Below are positions 1-5,982 of a stretch of 8,000 bases of DNA, piece by piece. This stretch comes from Bacillota bacterium. GTDB lineage: Bacteria; Bacillota; Clostridia; Oscillospirales; Acutalibacteraceae. The DNA lies in the NCBI GenBank assembly GCA_030705695.1, contig JAUZPX010000082.1, positions 1-8,000 of the forward strand. The letters are read 5' to 3'. The translations under genes were made by a program, and so were the position numbers. Under the pieces are notes generated by a model that did no database searches, was not told where the DNA came from, and saw only the letters and a list, made by a program, of their open reading frames with translations. The first letter of the stretch is position 1. Each line of letters begins with the position of its first letter.

Positions 1-2228
1 GACACGGAAACTTCGGTTCAGTTGACGGAGATCCCCCTGCTGCTTATCGTTATACAGAAGCAAAAATGAGCAAAATAGCAGTGGAGATGCTAACTGATAT
101 CGAAAAAGAAACAGTAGATTTCCGTCCAAATTTCGATGACCGTCTTGAAGAGCCTGAAGTTCTTCCTGCGAAATTCCCAAATCTTCTTGTAAACGGTTCT
201 TCTGGTATTGCTGTAGGTATGGCAACTAATATTCCTCCTCATAATCTTGGTGAGGTTATCGACGCTATGTGCTGCCTTATTGATAACGAGGATGCCGAGC
301 TTCCGGAGCTTATGGAGCACTTGCAGGGACCTGATTTTCCGACAGGTGCCATGATAATGGGATATGCAGGTATTCGTGCAGCATATGCTACAGGCCGCGG
401 TAAAATAATTGTTAGAGCATGCGCCGAGATTGTAGAAGACAAAAACGGACGTTTTAAAATCTTTGTTACAGAACTTCCTTATCAGGTAAATAAAGCACGT
501 CTTATTGAACATATTGCCGAGCTTGTAAAAGACAAGCGAATTGAGGGTATTTCAAACGTTGAGGATCACTCCGACCGTGCAGGAATGCACATCGCCATTG
601 ACGTTAAGCGTGATGCTTCACCGCAAATTGTTTTAAATCAGTTATTTTCTTATACACAGATGCAAGTAACTTTCGGCGTTATTATGATTGCTATTGTTAA
701 CGGCGAGCCGAAGGTTCTTACACTTAAAGAGATGCTTCGCCATTATATTGATTTTCAGGTTGACGTAATAACAAGACGTACAATGTACGACTTACGCAAG
801 GCCGAGGAACGTGCTCATATTTTAGAAGGCTTGAAGATTGCTATCGACAACATCGACGAAGTTATAAGCATTATTCGCAGCTCTAAAGATCAGCCGCAGG
901 CAAAGCTTTCACTTTGCGAGCGCTTCAACTTAGACGAGGTACAGGCAACGGCAATTGTGCAAATGCGTCTTGGACAGCTGACAAATCTTGAGCGCAATAA
1001 AGTCGAGGACGAAATACGTGAACTTATGGCAAAAATAGCCGATTATAAAGATATTCTCGGCAACCACGATCGTATATTGGGAATAATCAAGGAAGAAGCT
1101 TTATTTATCCGCAATAAATATGCCGATACACGCCGTACACAGATAATGGCTGTTAGCGGAGAAGTGGACATAGAAGATCTTATTCCTCAGGAAGAATGCG
1201 TTGTAACACTTTCTAATTTCGGATATGTAAAACGTATTCCTGCCGATACTTACAGAATCCAACGCCGCGGAGGACGTGGCATTTCAGGTATGACACGCCG
1301 TGAAGAAGACGTTGCTACAGATATGTTTATAATCAACAGCCATGATTATGTGCTGTTCTTTACAAATCTCGGCAGAGTGTACCGCTTAAAATGCTATGAA
1401 ATCCCCGAGGGCAGCCGAACCTCAAAAGGTATGAATATTGCTAATCTTCTGCCGATTGCAGGAGATGAGAAAGTCACCTCCATGATTCGAGTTCCGAGTT
1501 TTGACGAAGAAAAATACCTTGTTATGGTTACAAAATACGGACTTGTAAAGAGAATTCAGCTGAATGCTTACAATACTGCCCGTAAAGCCGGAGTTATTGC
1601 GCTTGAACTTAACGAAGGCGATGAACTTACTTGGGTACGCATGACAGAAGGAAGCTCTCAGGTTATTGTAGCCACGAAAAAAGGAATGGCAATTCGCTTT
1701 AACGAAACAGATGTCCGTCCTACAGGCAGGTTGTCAAGAGGAGTACGTGCAATACGCCTGAAAGCAGGCGATGAAGTTATCGGCATGTCCACAGTGCGTG
1801 AGGGCGCATATGTACTTACCGTTTCAGAAACAGGTTACGGACGTCTTTCAAACCTTTCCGACTATCGTGAACAAAGCAGAGGCGGCAAGGGAATAATTAA
1901 CTATCATGTTGCAAAGTACGGAAATATTGCTGCAATTAAGGTTGTTGACATCGATGACGATGTTATCATCATTTCTGCAGACGGAGTTATTATTCGTATT
2001 CAGGCAAGTTCAATAAGAATTTGTTCACGTCCAAGCAAAGGTGTTACGCTTATGAGAATAGGTGATGGCAATAAGGTTGTCACGCTGGCCCGTGCGCCGC
2101 ATGACGAGGAAGAAGAAACAGTAGTTCCTGAGGATTCTGACGATGCCGATGCCGAAAGTGCCGAAGACCTTGTTGAGGACGAGCCAGACGATGGCGATGC
2201 CGCAGATGAAACCGAAGACGAAGAATAA
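1..2228 (+). CDS. gyrA: DNA gyrase subunit A, C-terminal ~742 residues (5' end outside window)
   Basis: Subunit A of DNA gyrase, the type IIA topoisomerase that introduces negative supercoils using ATP through GyrB. The open frame runs from the window edge; the first whole codon is at 3-5 and reads HGNFGSVDGDPPAAYRYTEAK. The Arg-Tyr pair at 48-53 is the DNA-cleaving active site (Arg121/Tyr122 in E. coli), so about 105 N-terminal residues, including the quinolone-resistance region, are missing. The Met at 66 is internal, not the start. Next come the breakage-reunion core (NGSSGIAVGMATNIPPHN), the coiled-coil/exit gate (about 780-1070) and the beta-pinwheel C-terminal domain. The GyrA box QRRGGRG at 1260-1280 marks gyrase rather than ParC of topoisomerase IV. 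The last 41 residues (2103-2225) hold 25 Asp/Glu, an acidic tail. In many Clostridia gyrA lies near the replication origin; that cannot be tested here. Identity is secure. Confidence 0.98.
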   Translation, partial: HGNFGSVDGDPPAAYRYTEAKMSKIAVEMLTDIEKETVDFRPNFDDRLEEPEVLPAKFPNLLVNGSSGIAVGMATNIPPHNLGEVIDAMCCLIDNEDAELPELMEHLQGPDFPTGAMIMGYAGIRAAYATGRGKIIVRACAEIVEDKNGRFKIFVTELPYQVNKARLIEHIAELVKDKRIEGISNVEDHSDRAGMHIAIDVKRDASPQIVLNQLFSYTQMQVTFGVIMIAIVNGEPKVLTLKEMLRHYIDFQVDVITRRTMYDLRKAEERAHILEGLKIAIDNIDEVISIIRSSKDQPQAKLSLCERFNLDEVQATAIVQMRLGQLTNLERNKVEDEIRELMAKIADYKDILGNHDRILGIIKEEALFIRNKYADTRRTQIMAVSGEVDIEDLIPQEECVVTLSNFGYVKRIPADTYRIQRRGGRGISGMTRREEDVATDMFIINSHDYVLFFTNLGRVYRLKCYEIPEGSRTSKGMNIANLLPIAGDEKVTSMIRVPSFDEEKYLVMVTKYGLVKRIQLNAYNTARKAGVIALELNEGDELTWVRMTEGSSQVIVATKKGMAIRFNETDVRPTGRLSRGVRAIRLKAGDEVIGMSTVREGAYVLTVSETGYGRLSNLSDYREQSRGGKGIINYHVAKYGNIAAIKVVDIDDDVIIISADGVIIRIQASSIRICSRPSKGVTLMRIGDGNKVVTLARAPHDEEEETVVPEDSDDADAESAEDLVEDEPDDGDAADETEDEE

Positions 2229-2244
2229 ACAATAAAAAATTTTA

Positions 2245-2277
2245 AAAAAGAAGTTGACAATTTGTCAACTTCTTTTT
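2245..2277 (+). terminator. Rho-independent terminator of gyrA
   Basis: Perfect 15-bp inverted repeat, AAAAAGAAGTTGACA (2245-2259) against TGTCAACTTCTTTTT (2263-2277), with a 3-nt loop (ATT). The U-run forms the distal part of the right arm. It lies 16 nt after the gyrA stop codon. The A-tract on the left would let it also work on the other strand, but no minus-strand gene ends here. Confidence 0.93.
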
Positions 2278-2309
2278 AGTGCGAATAATCTGGATAATTT
2301 TTGTTCATA

Positions 2310-2338
2310 TTGATTTAATATAGAAAAAATGATATAAT
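2310..2338 (+). promoter_or_regulatory. Sigma-A-type promoter for the tcdA-nadA-ridA operon
   Basis: A -35 element TTGATT (2310-2315) and a perfect -10 TATAAT (2333-2338) are separated by 17 bp. Transcription would start near 2345, giving a leader of about 30 nt before the TTG start at 2374. It sits just after the gyrA terminator, so the operon is probably transcribed independently of gyrA. Confidence 0.8.
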
Positions 2339-2349
2339 TTCAATTATAT
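2332..2349. promoter_or_regulatory. Perfect dyad over the -10 and start point (possible operator)
   Basis: ATATAATT (2332-2339) and AATTATAT (2342-2349) form a perfect 8-bp inverted repeat with a 2-nt spacer. It covers the -10 box and the predicted transcription start of the tcdA operon, a position where a repressor would block initiation. The DNA is very AT-rich and TATAAT contributes half of the repeat, so it may be chance. No regulator can be named from the sequence. Confidence 0.3.
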
Positions 2350-2373
2350 AAACTAAATTTAGGAATGAGATTT

Positions 2374-3177
2374 TTGTTAACACAATTTTCAAGAACCGAG
2401 CTGATATTAGGCAAAGAAGCAATGAAAAAGCTTTCAGAAAGCCGTGTTGCTGTTTTCGGTATAGGCGGTGTCGGCGGTTATGCTGTTGAAGCGTTGGCAA
2501 GAAGCGGCGTCGGTACAATAGATATAATTGATGACGATAAAGTATGTGTCACCAATTTGAACCGTCAAATTTTTGCTACTCATAAAACAGTGGGGAAATA
2601 TAAGGTCGATGTTGCAGAAGAAAGAATTCATGATATATGCCCAGATATTGTTGTAAATAAATACAGATGCTTTTATATGCCCGATACCGCAGATGAGTTT
2701 GATTTTACAGAGTATGACTATATTATTGATGCAATAGATACTGTAAAAGGAAAGCTTGAACTTGTAAAAAGAGCGAATCTCGCAGGAGTAAAGATTATTT
2801 CTTCCATGGGAGCAGGAAATAAGGTTGATCCAACAGCTTTTAAAGTAAGCGACATTTTCAAAACAAAAGTTTGCCCTCTCGCAAAGGTCATGAGGTATGA
2901 ACTGAAAAGGATGGGCATCAAAAAACTGAAAGTCGTTTATTCGGAAGAACAACCGATAAAACCGATTGAAGATATGGCGATAAGCTGCCGTCAACATTGT
3001 GTATGTCCTTCTGGAACAGCAAGAAAATGCACGGTCAGAAGAGATATTCCGGGTTCAAATGCATTTGTTCCGTCAGTTGTCGGATTAATTATTGCCGGAG
3101 AAGTAATAAAGGATTTAACAGGATTTACAGGAAATAATAAATTAAATAATATGATTAAATCAGGGGACCGAGTATGA
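2374..3177 (+). CDS. tcdA: tRNA threonylcarbamoyladenosine dehydratase (TcdA/CsdL, ThiF-MoeB family)
   Basis: TcdA converts t6A at position 37 of ANN-decoding tRNAs to the cyclic form ct6A, using ATP to activate the carboxylate. Numbered from the upstream ATG at 2365, the protein shows the E1-like nucleotide-binding motif GIGGVGG (32-38), an acidic strand end IIDDD (54-58), TNLNRQI (63-69, the family's NxxR segment), DAID (122-125), and the C-terminal SNAFVPSVVGLIIAGEVIKDL. A cysteine cluster C208-x3-C212-x-C214-x7-C222 may bind metal (inference). Start: the ATG at 2365 directly abuts AGGA (2361-2364) with no spacing, whereas TTG at 2374 has a 9-nt spacing and gives MLTQFSRTELILGKE, which from memory resembles the usual clostridial N-terminus; I therefore prefer TTG (267 residues). 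It is the first gene of an operon and overlaps nadA by 4 nt. The family call is firm; the start is less so. Confidence 0.93.
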   Translation: MLTQFSRTELILGKEAMKKLSESRVAVFGIGGVGGYAVEALARSGVGTIDIIDDDKVCVTNLNRQIFATHKTVGKYKVDVAEERIHDICPDIVVNKYRCFYMPDTADEFDFTEYDYIIDAIDTVKGKLELVKRANLAGVKIISSMGAGNKVDPTAFKVSDIFKTKVCPLAKVMRYELKRMGIKKLKVVYSEEQPIKPIEDMAISCRQHCVCPSGTARKCTVRRDIPGSNAFVPSVVGLIIAGEVIKDLTGFTGNNKLNNMIKSGDRV

Positions 3178-4088
3178 CAGTTAGTGAAGTTCAAAATGAA
3201 ATATTAAAGCTAAAAAAAGAGAAAGATATCTGCATTTTAGCACATAGCTATCAGGCAAGGGAAATTGTTGAGATTGCGGATTTTACGGGAGATTCCTTTC
3301 AGCTGAGTGTTATGGCAAAAAACGCAACTCAGAAAAATTATATAATGTGCGGAGTTCGTTTTATGGCGGAAACCGTTAAAATTCTTTCTCCACAAAAGAC
3401 GGTTTTTCTTGCAAATGAAATTGCCGGATGTCCTATGGCAGAGCAGATGGATAAAGAGCTTATTGAAGCGGTTAAGGAAAAATATCCAGATTACACCGTT
3501 GTCGCATATATTAACACAACAGCCGATTTAAAAACCGTTTGCGATGTTTGTGTAACGTCTTCTTCCGCTGTAAAAATAGTGGAGAAGATTGAAAACGATA
3601 ATATTCTTTTTATTCCCGATTGTAATCTTGGAGATTATGTTGCCGAAAAAGTTCCGCAGAAAAACATAAAACTTTTACAGGGCGGCTGTCCGATTCACGC
3701 AGCGGTAAGCATGGAAGACGTAAAAAAAGCAAAAAATATGCATCCAAATGCAAAATTACTCGTTCATCCTGAATGTGTTCCTTCAGTTGTTAAATTGGCA
3801 GATTTTGTAGGCTCGACCTCGGCTATAATGGATTATGCAATGAAATCGCAAGACAAAGAATTTATAATTGGAACAGAAATGAGCATTGCAGAGCATCTTC
3901 AATATATGTGTCCCGATAAGAAGTTTTATTCTGTTTCAAAAAAGCTTTTGTGCCCCAATATGAAAACGACCACTCTTATTGATGTTTTGAACTGCATTAA
4001 GGGCGACGGGGGAGAAGAAATAATTTTAAGTGAAGATACAATCAAAAAAGCCCGCATATGTATTGATAAAATGATTGAACTTGGATAG
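3174..4088 (+). CDS. nadA: Quinolinate synthase (short, 304-residue type)
   Basis: NadA is a [4Fe-4S] enzyme that condenses iminoaspartate with dihydroxyacetone phosphate to quinolinate in de novo NAD synthesis. Three cysteines sit at the spacing expected for the cluster: C86 (AGCPMAEQM), C172 (QGGCPIH) and C260 (LCPNMKT). Substrate-site residues known from the Thermotoga enzyme occur at a constant offset of 5: H24, Y26, Y112, N114, S129, H198, E200, S214 and T215. The length is close to the ~300-residue Thermotoga type. The ATG overlaps the tcdA stop as ATGA (3174-3177), so translation is probably coupled; AGGGG at 3162-3166 is its ribosome binding site, with 7-nt spacing. Neither nadB nor nadC, the usual partners, is present in the window, so the source of iminoaspartate is not visible. 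Confidence 0.97.
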   Translation: MTVSEVQNEILKLKKEKDICILAHSYQAREIVEIADFTGDSFQLSVMAKNATQKNYIMCGVRFMAETVKILSPQKTVFLANEIAGCPMAEQMDKELIEAVKEKYPDYTVVAYINTTADLKTVCDVCVTSSSAVKIVEKIENDNILFIPDCNLGDYVAEKVPQKNIKLLQGGCPIHAAVSMEDVKKAKNMHPNAKLLVHPECVPSVVKLADFVGSTSAIMDYAMKSQDKEFIIGTEMSIAEHLQYMCPDKKFYSVSKKLLCPNMKTTTLIDVLNCIKGDGGEEIILSEDTIKKARICIDKMIELG

Positions 4089-4098
4089 GTGAGAATTT

Positions 4099-4476
4099 AT
4101 GATTAAGAAAATTAATATTTCAAATTCTAAATTAGCAGGACCATATTCTCCTGCGATTCAAGTAAATGAGTTATTATTTGTTTCGGGGCAGATTCCGATT
4201 TTATTTGAAACAGGCCATATTGTTGGCAATAATATCGTTGAACAAACTGAGCAAGTTATTGCTAACATTAAAACAGTATTAAAAGAAGCAGGCTCTGATA
4301 TTTCAAAAGTAATAAAAACTACTTGCTTTCTTAAAAACATGAGTGATTTTCCCGAGTTTAATGAGATTTATGCAAAGCATTTTACTTCAAGTCCTGCACG
4401 TTCTTGCGTTGAAGTTTCTGCAATTCCAAAAGGAGCTTTGGTTGAAATTGAGCTAATAGCACAAACAGGCCAATAA
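4099..4476 (+). CDS. ridA: RidA/YjgF-family reactive imine/enamine deaminase
   Basis: RidA proteins are small trimeric cytosolic enzymes that hydrolyse reactive imines and enamines such as 2-aminoacrylate to the keto acid and ammonia. The 125-residue protein is of full family length. It has the N-terminal GPYSPA (Tyr16, equivalent to E. coli Tyr17), SGQIP (29-33), and the signature PARSCVEVSAIPKGALVEIE (99-118). Arg101 and Glu116 match the E. coli catalytic Arg105 and Glu120, so it belongs to the active RidA subgroup. It starts 10 nt after the nadA stop; AGGTGAG (4087-4093) overlaps that stop codon and gives a 5-nt spacing, so it is the third gene of the operon. Scavenging of iminoaspartate made for NadA is a possible local role (inference). 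Family is firm; substrate is unknown. Confidence 0.95.
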   Translation: MIKKINISNSKLAGPYSPAIQVNELLFVSGQIPILFETGHIVGNNIVEQTEQVIANIKTVLKEAGSDISKVIKTTCFLKNMSDFPEFNEIYAKHFTSSPARSCVEVSAIPKGALVEIELIAQTGQ

Positions 4477-4520
4477 CGATAAGTAAAGCAGATTTAATAA
4501 TAAAAGAAAAGCAAACAAAA

Positions 4521-4554
4521 CCAAAAACCGCCGTTATTAAACGGCGGTTTTTGG
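4521..4554. terminator. Bidirectional terminator between ridA and the convergent small gene
   Basis: Perfect 15-bp inverted repeat, CCAAAAACCGCCGTT (4521-4535) and AACGGCGGTTTTTGG (4540-4554), with an ATTA loop. The GC-rich 8-bp core is flanked by A5/T5, so a U-run follows the core on either strand; on the minus strand a second run (TTTTG) follows. It lies 44 nt after the ridA stop and 42 nt after the stop of the convergent gene at 4597. Confidence 0.95.
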
Positions 4555-4596
4555 CTTAGGATTTTTTGAAATTAACGTGAAAACGGTGTAATTTAA

Positions 4597-4863
4597 TTAA
4601 GAGACCTTTGCATCGCCCGTGTCGCCCAGAAGGTTAAATCGGAAGAGTTTACTTTCATCATTTTTATTTTCGCAAACTATATATGCTTCCGCAATTTTGC
4701 CGCCCTCAATAAGTTGGGTTAATCCAACCAGCTGGCAAAGCTTACTTTTAAGATTTAAGTGGTCACCCTCACGGGTTACCAAAAAAACGTTACCTTCACA
4801 GGTGTCAAGAACAGCAAGGAAATTTGTTACATCGATATCATGTAATTCTAGAATTGGCGACAT
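4597..4863 (-). CDS. Small conserved-looking protein of unknown function (88 aa)
   Basis: I cannot assign a function. The 88-residue product is soluble and slightly acidic, with no signal peptide, membrane segment or cysteine metal motif. Its core (residues 14-53) reads FLAVLDTCEGNVFLVTREGD followed by HLNLKSKLCQLVGLTQLIEG: a likely helix, two beta strands around EGD, then a helix from NLKSKL, and a last strand AEAYIVCENK. From memory, similar 80-90-residue proteins with an 'EGDxxNLKSxLxQ' core occur in Clostridia, sometimes under the dubious name 'poly(A) polymerase'; I cannot verify this. Expression signals are excellent: consensus AGGAGG 7 nt before ATG, a TTGACA/TATAAT promoter, and its own terminator. 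It is monocistronic and convergent with ridA. The gene is very probably real; the role is open. Confidence 0.85.
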   Translation of the reverse strand: MSPILELHDIDVTNFLAVLDTCEGNVFLVTREGDHLNLKSKLCQLVGLTQLIEGGKIAEAYIVCENKNDESKLFRFNLLGDTGDAKVS

Positions 4864-4870
4864 ATTATTT

Positions 4871-4876
4871 CCTCCT
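4871..4876 (-). promoter_or_regulatory. Consensus Shine-Dalgarno for the 88-aa gene
   Basis: On the minus strand AAAAGGAGGAAATAATATG contains a full AGGAGG 7 nt before the ATG at 4863-4861. This is the strongest ribosome binding site in the window and supports this start. Confidence 0.9.
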
Positions 4877-4910
4877 TTTCTTTTTTCTAATTTGTAGGGT
4901 TCTATGTCAT

Positions 4911-4924
4911 CAAGATTTCTCTTG
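4911..4924 (-). other. Short GAAA-capped hairpin at the 5' end of the small-gene transcript
   Basis: In the minus-strand transcript, CAAGA-GAAA-TCTTG forms a 5-bp stem closed by a GNRA-type loop. It lies within a few bases of the predicted transcription start (about 4926), where hairpins are known to protect some bacterial mRNAs from 5'-end-dependent decay. The stem is short and could be chance. Confidence 0.3.
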
Positions 4925-4932
4925 TTACTTTT

Positions 4933-4960
4933 ATTATAGTCTCTTTATTTAATTTGTCAA
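4933..4960 (-). promoter_or_regulatory. Full-consensus sigma-A promoter for the 88-aa gene
   Basis: On the minus strand TTGACA (4960-4955), a 16-bp spacer and TATAAT (4938-4933) match both hexamers at 12 of 12 positions. Transcription would start near 4926, leaving a leader of about 63 nt. The gene is probably expressed strongly and without need of an activator. Confidence 0.88.
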
Positions 4961-5172
4961 CGGTAAAACAGGAAAAATATGAAAATTGTTTGTTGAATAT
5001 GCAATACTATTTGCGCATTAAATTGTGCAAATTGCACATACAAATACAAGCAAAACCATCTTTTATACAAACAAAGCTTCTTGTTTTTAGATAAAATGAA
5101 CAGTTAGCCTTGATGTTACAAATCTCTTTCATTTTAAATAACCAAATTTTTAAAAATCATGAATATTTTGTA
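4961..5172. other. AT-rich intergenic stretch without a recognisable gene
   Basis: Upstream of the small-gene promoter and downstream of the ABC ATPase stop. I see no convincing ORF, tRNA or riboswitch. It contains the dyad at 5024-5038, a weak AAACAA/TTGTTT stem (5069-5086), a distant 9-bp inverted repeat TAAAATGAA/TTCATTTTA (5092-5100 and 5128-5136), and an ATTTTTAAAAAT palindrome (5146-5157). None is a convincing terminator for the ABC ATPase gene. Confidence 0.6.
5024..5038. repeat. Operator-like 15-bp dyad
   Basis: TGTGCAA-A-TTGCACA is a perfect 7-bp inverted repeat around a single base. A related TTGCGCA lies just left (5011-5017). There is no U-run, so it is not a terminator. It sits about 64 bp upstream of the -35 box of the 88-aa gene. 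A protein-binding site is possible but unproven. Confidence 0.3.
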
Positions 5173-5841
5173 TTAAGGCAAAATTTTTCCGTCTTGTATG
5201 CAAATCTTGCGTCCGGCAAGGTCGGCGGTGTTTTTATCGTGAGTGATAAGAATTACTGTTTTGCCCTCATTTTGCAGTCCAAGTAAAATTTCCATTACAG
5301 CGGTTCCGCAAGCTGTATCAAGATTACCTGTGGGCTCATCGGCTAAGATTACGGGAGGATTCGCCGCAAGCGCTCTTGCAATCGCAACTCGTTGCTGCTG
5401 TCCGCCAGAAAGCTCACGTGGGCGGTGCTTCATACGCTCTGAAAGGCCTACCTTTAAAAGTGCTTCTTTGGCAAGCTCCTGCCGTTCGGCCCGAGAAATA
5501 CCACGGTAAATAAGAGGAAGCTCGACATTCTCAAGTGCGCTTAGAGTCGGCACAAGATTAAAACTTTGAAAAATAAATCCGATTGTCCTGTTGCGGATTA
5601 CGGAAAGTTCTCTCTCACTAAGCTTGCCGACATCACGTCCGTTTAAGCAGTATTCACCTTTGGTCGGAGTATCAAGGCAACCGAGAATGTTCATTAGCGT
5701 AGACTTCCCCGAACCTGACTGACCGATCACCGAGACGATTTCACCTGATTCGATTTCAATGCTGACATCATCAAGTGCTTTCACCTCATGGGATAGTAAA
5801 TTGTAAATTTTACTAATATTTTTTAGTTCCATTAATTTCAA
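5173..5841 (-). CDS. ABC transporter ATP-binding protein, MacB/LolD/FtsE type, without adjacent permease
   Basis: ATPase subunit of the class that normally pairs with FtsX/MacB-fold permeases in lipoprotein release, peptide or antibiotic export, or cell-division signalling. Counting from the TTG start (222 aa): Walker A GQSGSGKST (40-48), Q-loop Gln92 (FQSFNL), signature LSGGQ (144-148), Walker B VILADE with catalytic Glu169, D-loop GNLD, and switch His201 (ITHD). All motifs are intact, so it should hydrolyse ATP. Start: GAGGTGAGG (minus strand, 5853-5845) puts AGGTGA 5 nt before TTG at 5841; an ATG at 5832 is 12 nt or more away, and an in-frame ATG at 5886 has only a weak ribosome binding site. 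No permease is encoded on either side, so it appears monocistronic. The family is firm; the substrate is unknown. Confidence 0.93.
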   Translation of the reverse strand: MKLMELKNISKIYNLLSHEVKALDDVSIEIESGEIVSVIGQSGSGKSTLMNILGCLDTPTKGEYCLNGRDVGKLSERELSVIRNRTIGFIFQSFNLVPTLSALENVELPLIYRGISRAERQELAKEALLKVGLSERMKHRPRELSGGQQQRVAIARALAANPPVILADEPTGNLDTACGTAVMEILLGLQNEGKTVILITHDKNTADLAGRKICIQDGKILP

Positions 5842-5844
5842 AAA

Positions 5845-5853
5845 CCTCACCTC
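5845..5853 (-). promoter_or_regulatory. Shine-Dalgarno that selects a TTG start for the ABC ATPase
   Basis: Minus-strand GAGGTGAGG matches the extended anti-SD complement (AGGTGA at 5852-5847). Its spacing is 5 nt to TTG (5841-5839) and 14 nt from the same core to ATG (5832-5830), which favours TTG. Confidence 0.65.
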
Positions 5854-5920
5854 AAAGCTATTTTTTCCGAAGTGAAGAAGAATCATGCAATCCGAATCAA
5901 ATTTATTATTTAATTCTGTG

Positions 5921-5949
5921 TCGACATTTTTATTATAATAGTGTATAAT
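5921..5949 (+). promoter_or_regulatory. Sigma-A promoter for the phosphohexomutase gene
   Basis: TCGACA (5921-5926) and TATAAT (5944-5949) are separated by 17 bp and match 11 of 12 consensus positions. The predicted start is near 5956, giving a leader of about 27 nt that carries the GAGGG ribosome binding site at 5972-5976. Confidence 0.8.
5932..5937 (-). promoter_or_regulatory. Possible -10 element for the divergent ABC ATPase gene
   Basis: TATTATAATA (5931-5940) is a palindrome, so it also supplies TATAAT on the minus strand, with a start near 5925 and an ~84-nt leader. No good -35 lies 16-18 bp upstream of it. An alternative pairs minus-strand TCGACA (5924-5919) with TTTGAT (5901-5896). 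The real promoter is undecided. Confidence 0.35.
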
Positions 5950-5982
5950 AAAGCTATATTTGAAAAGATATGAGGGTAACTA

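Noticed and set aside
66..68. ATG as the start of the gyrA frame
   Set aside because: The frame is open to the window edge and reads the conserved HGNFGSVDGDPPAA before this codon; the Met follows the catalytic Tyr and is internal.
90..512. 140-residue minus-strand reading frame inside gyrA
   Set aside because: It is antisense to highly conserved GyrA coding sequence, has no family features and no ribosome binding site of note.
2434..2997. 187-residue minus-strand reading frame inside tcdA
   Set aside because: It lies wholly antisense to tcdA, and its Phe/Ile/Tyr/Asn-rich composition is typical of antisense frames in AT-rich DNA.
4619..4897. Plus-strand 92-residue frame opposite the 88-aa gene
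   Set aside because: The minus-strand gene has the promoter, AGGAGG site and terminator; the plus frame has none and a serine-rich shadow composition.
5069..5086. AAACAA/TTGTTT stem as terminator of the ABC ATPase gene
   Set aside because: Only 6 bp with one GC pair and no continuous U-run on the minus strand; too weak to call.
5113..5288. Plus-strand frame entering the ABC ATPase gene
   Set aside because: No ribosome binding site, and its second half is antisense to the conserved ATPase C-terminus.
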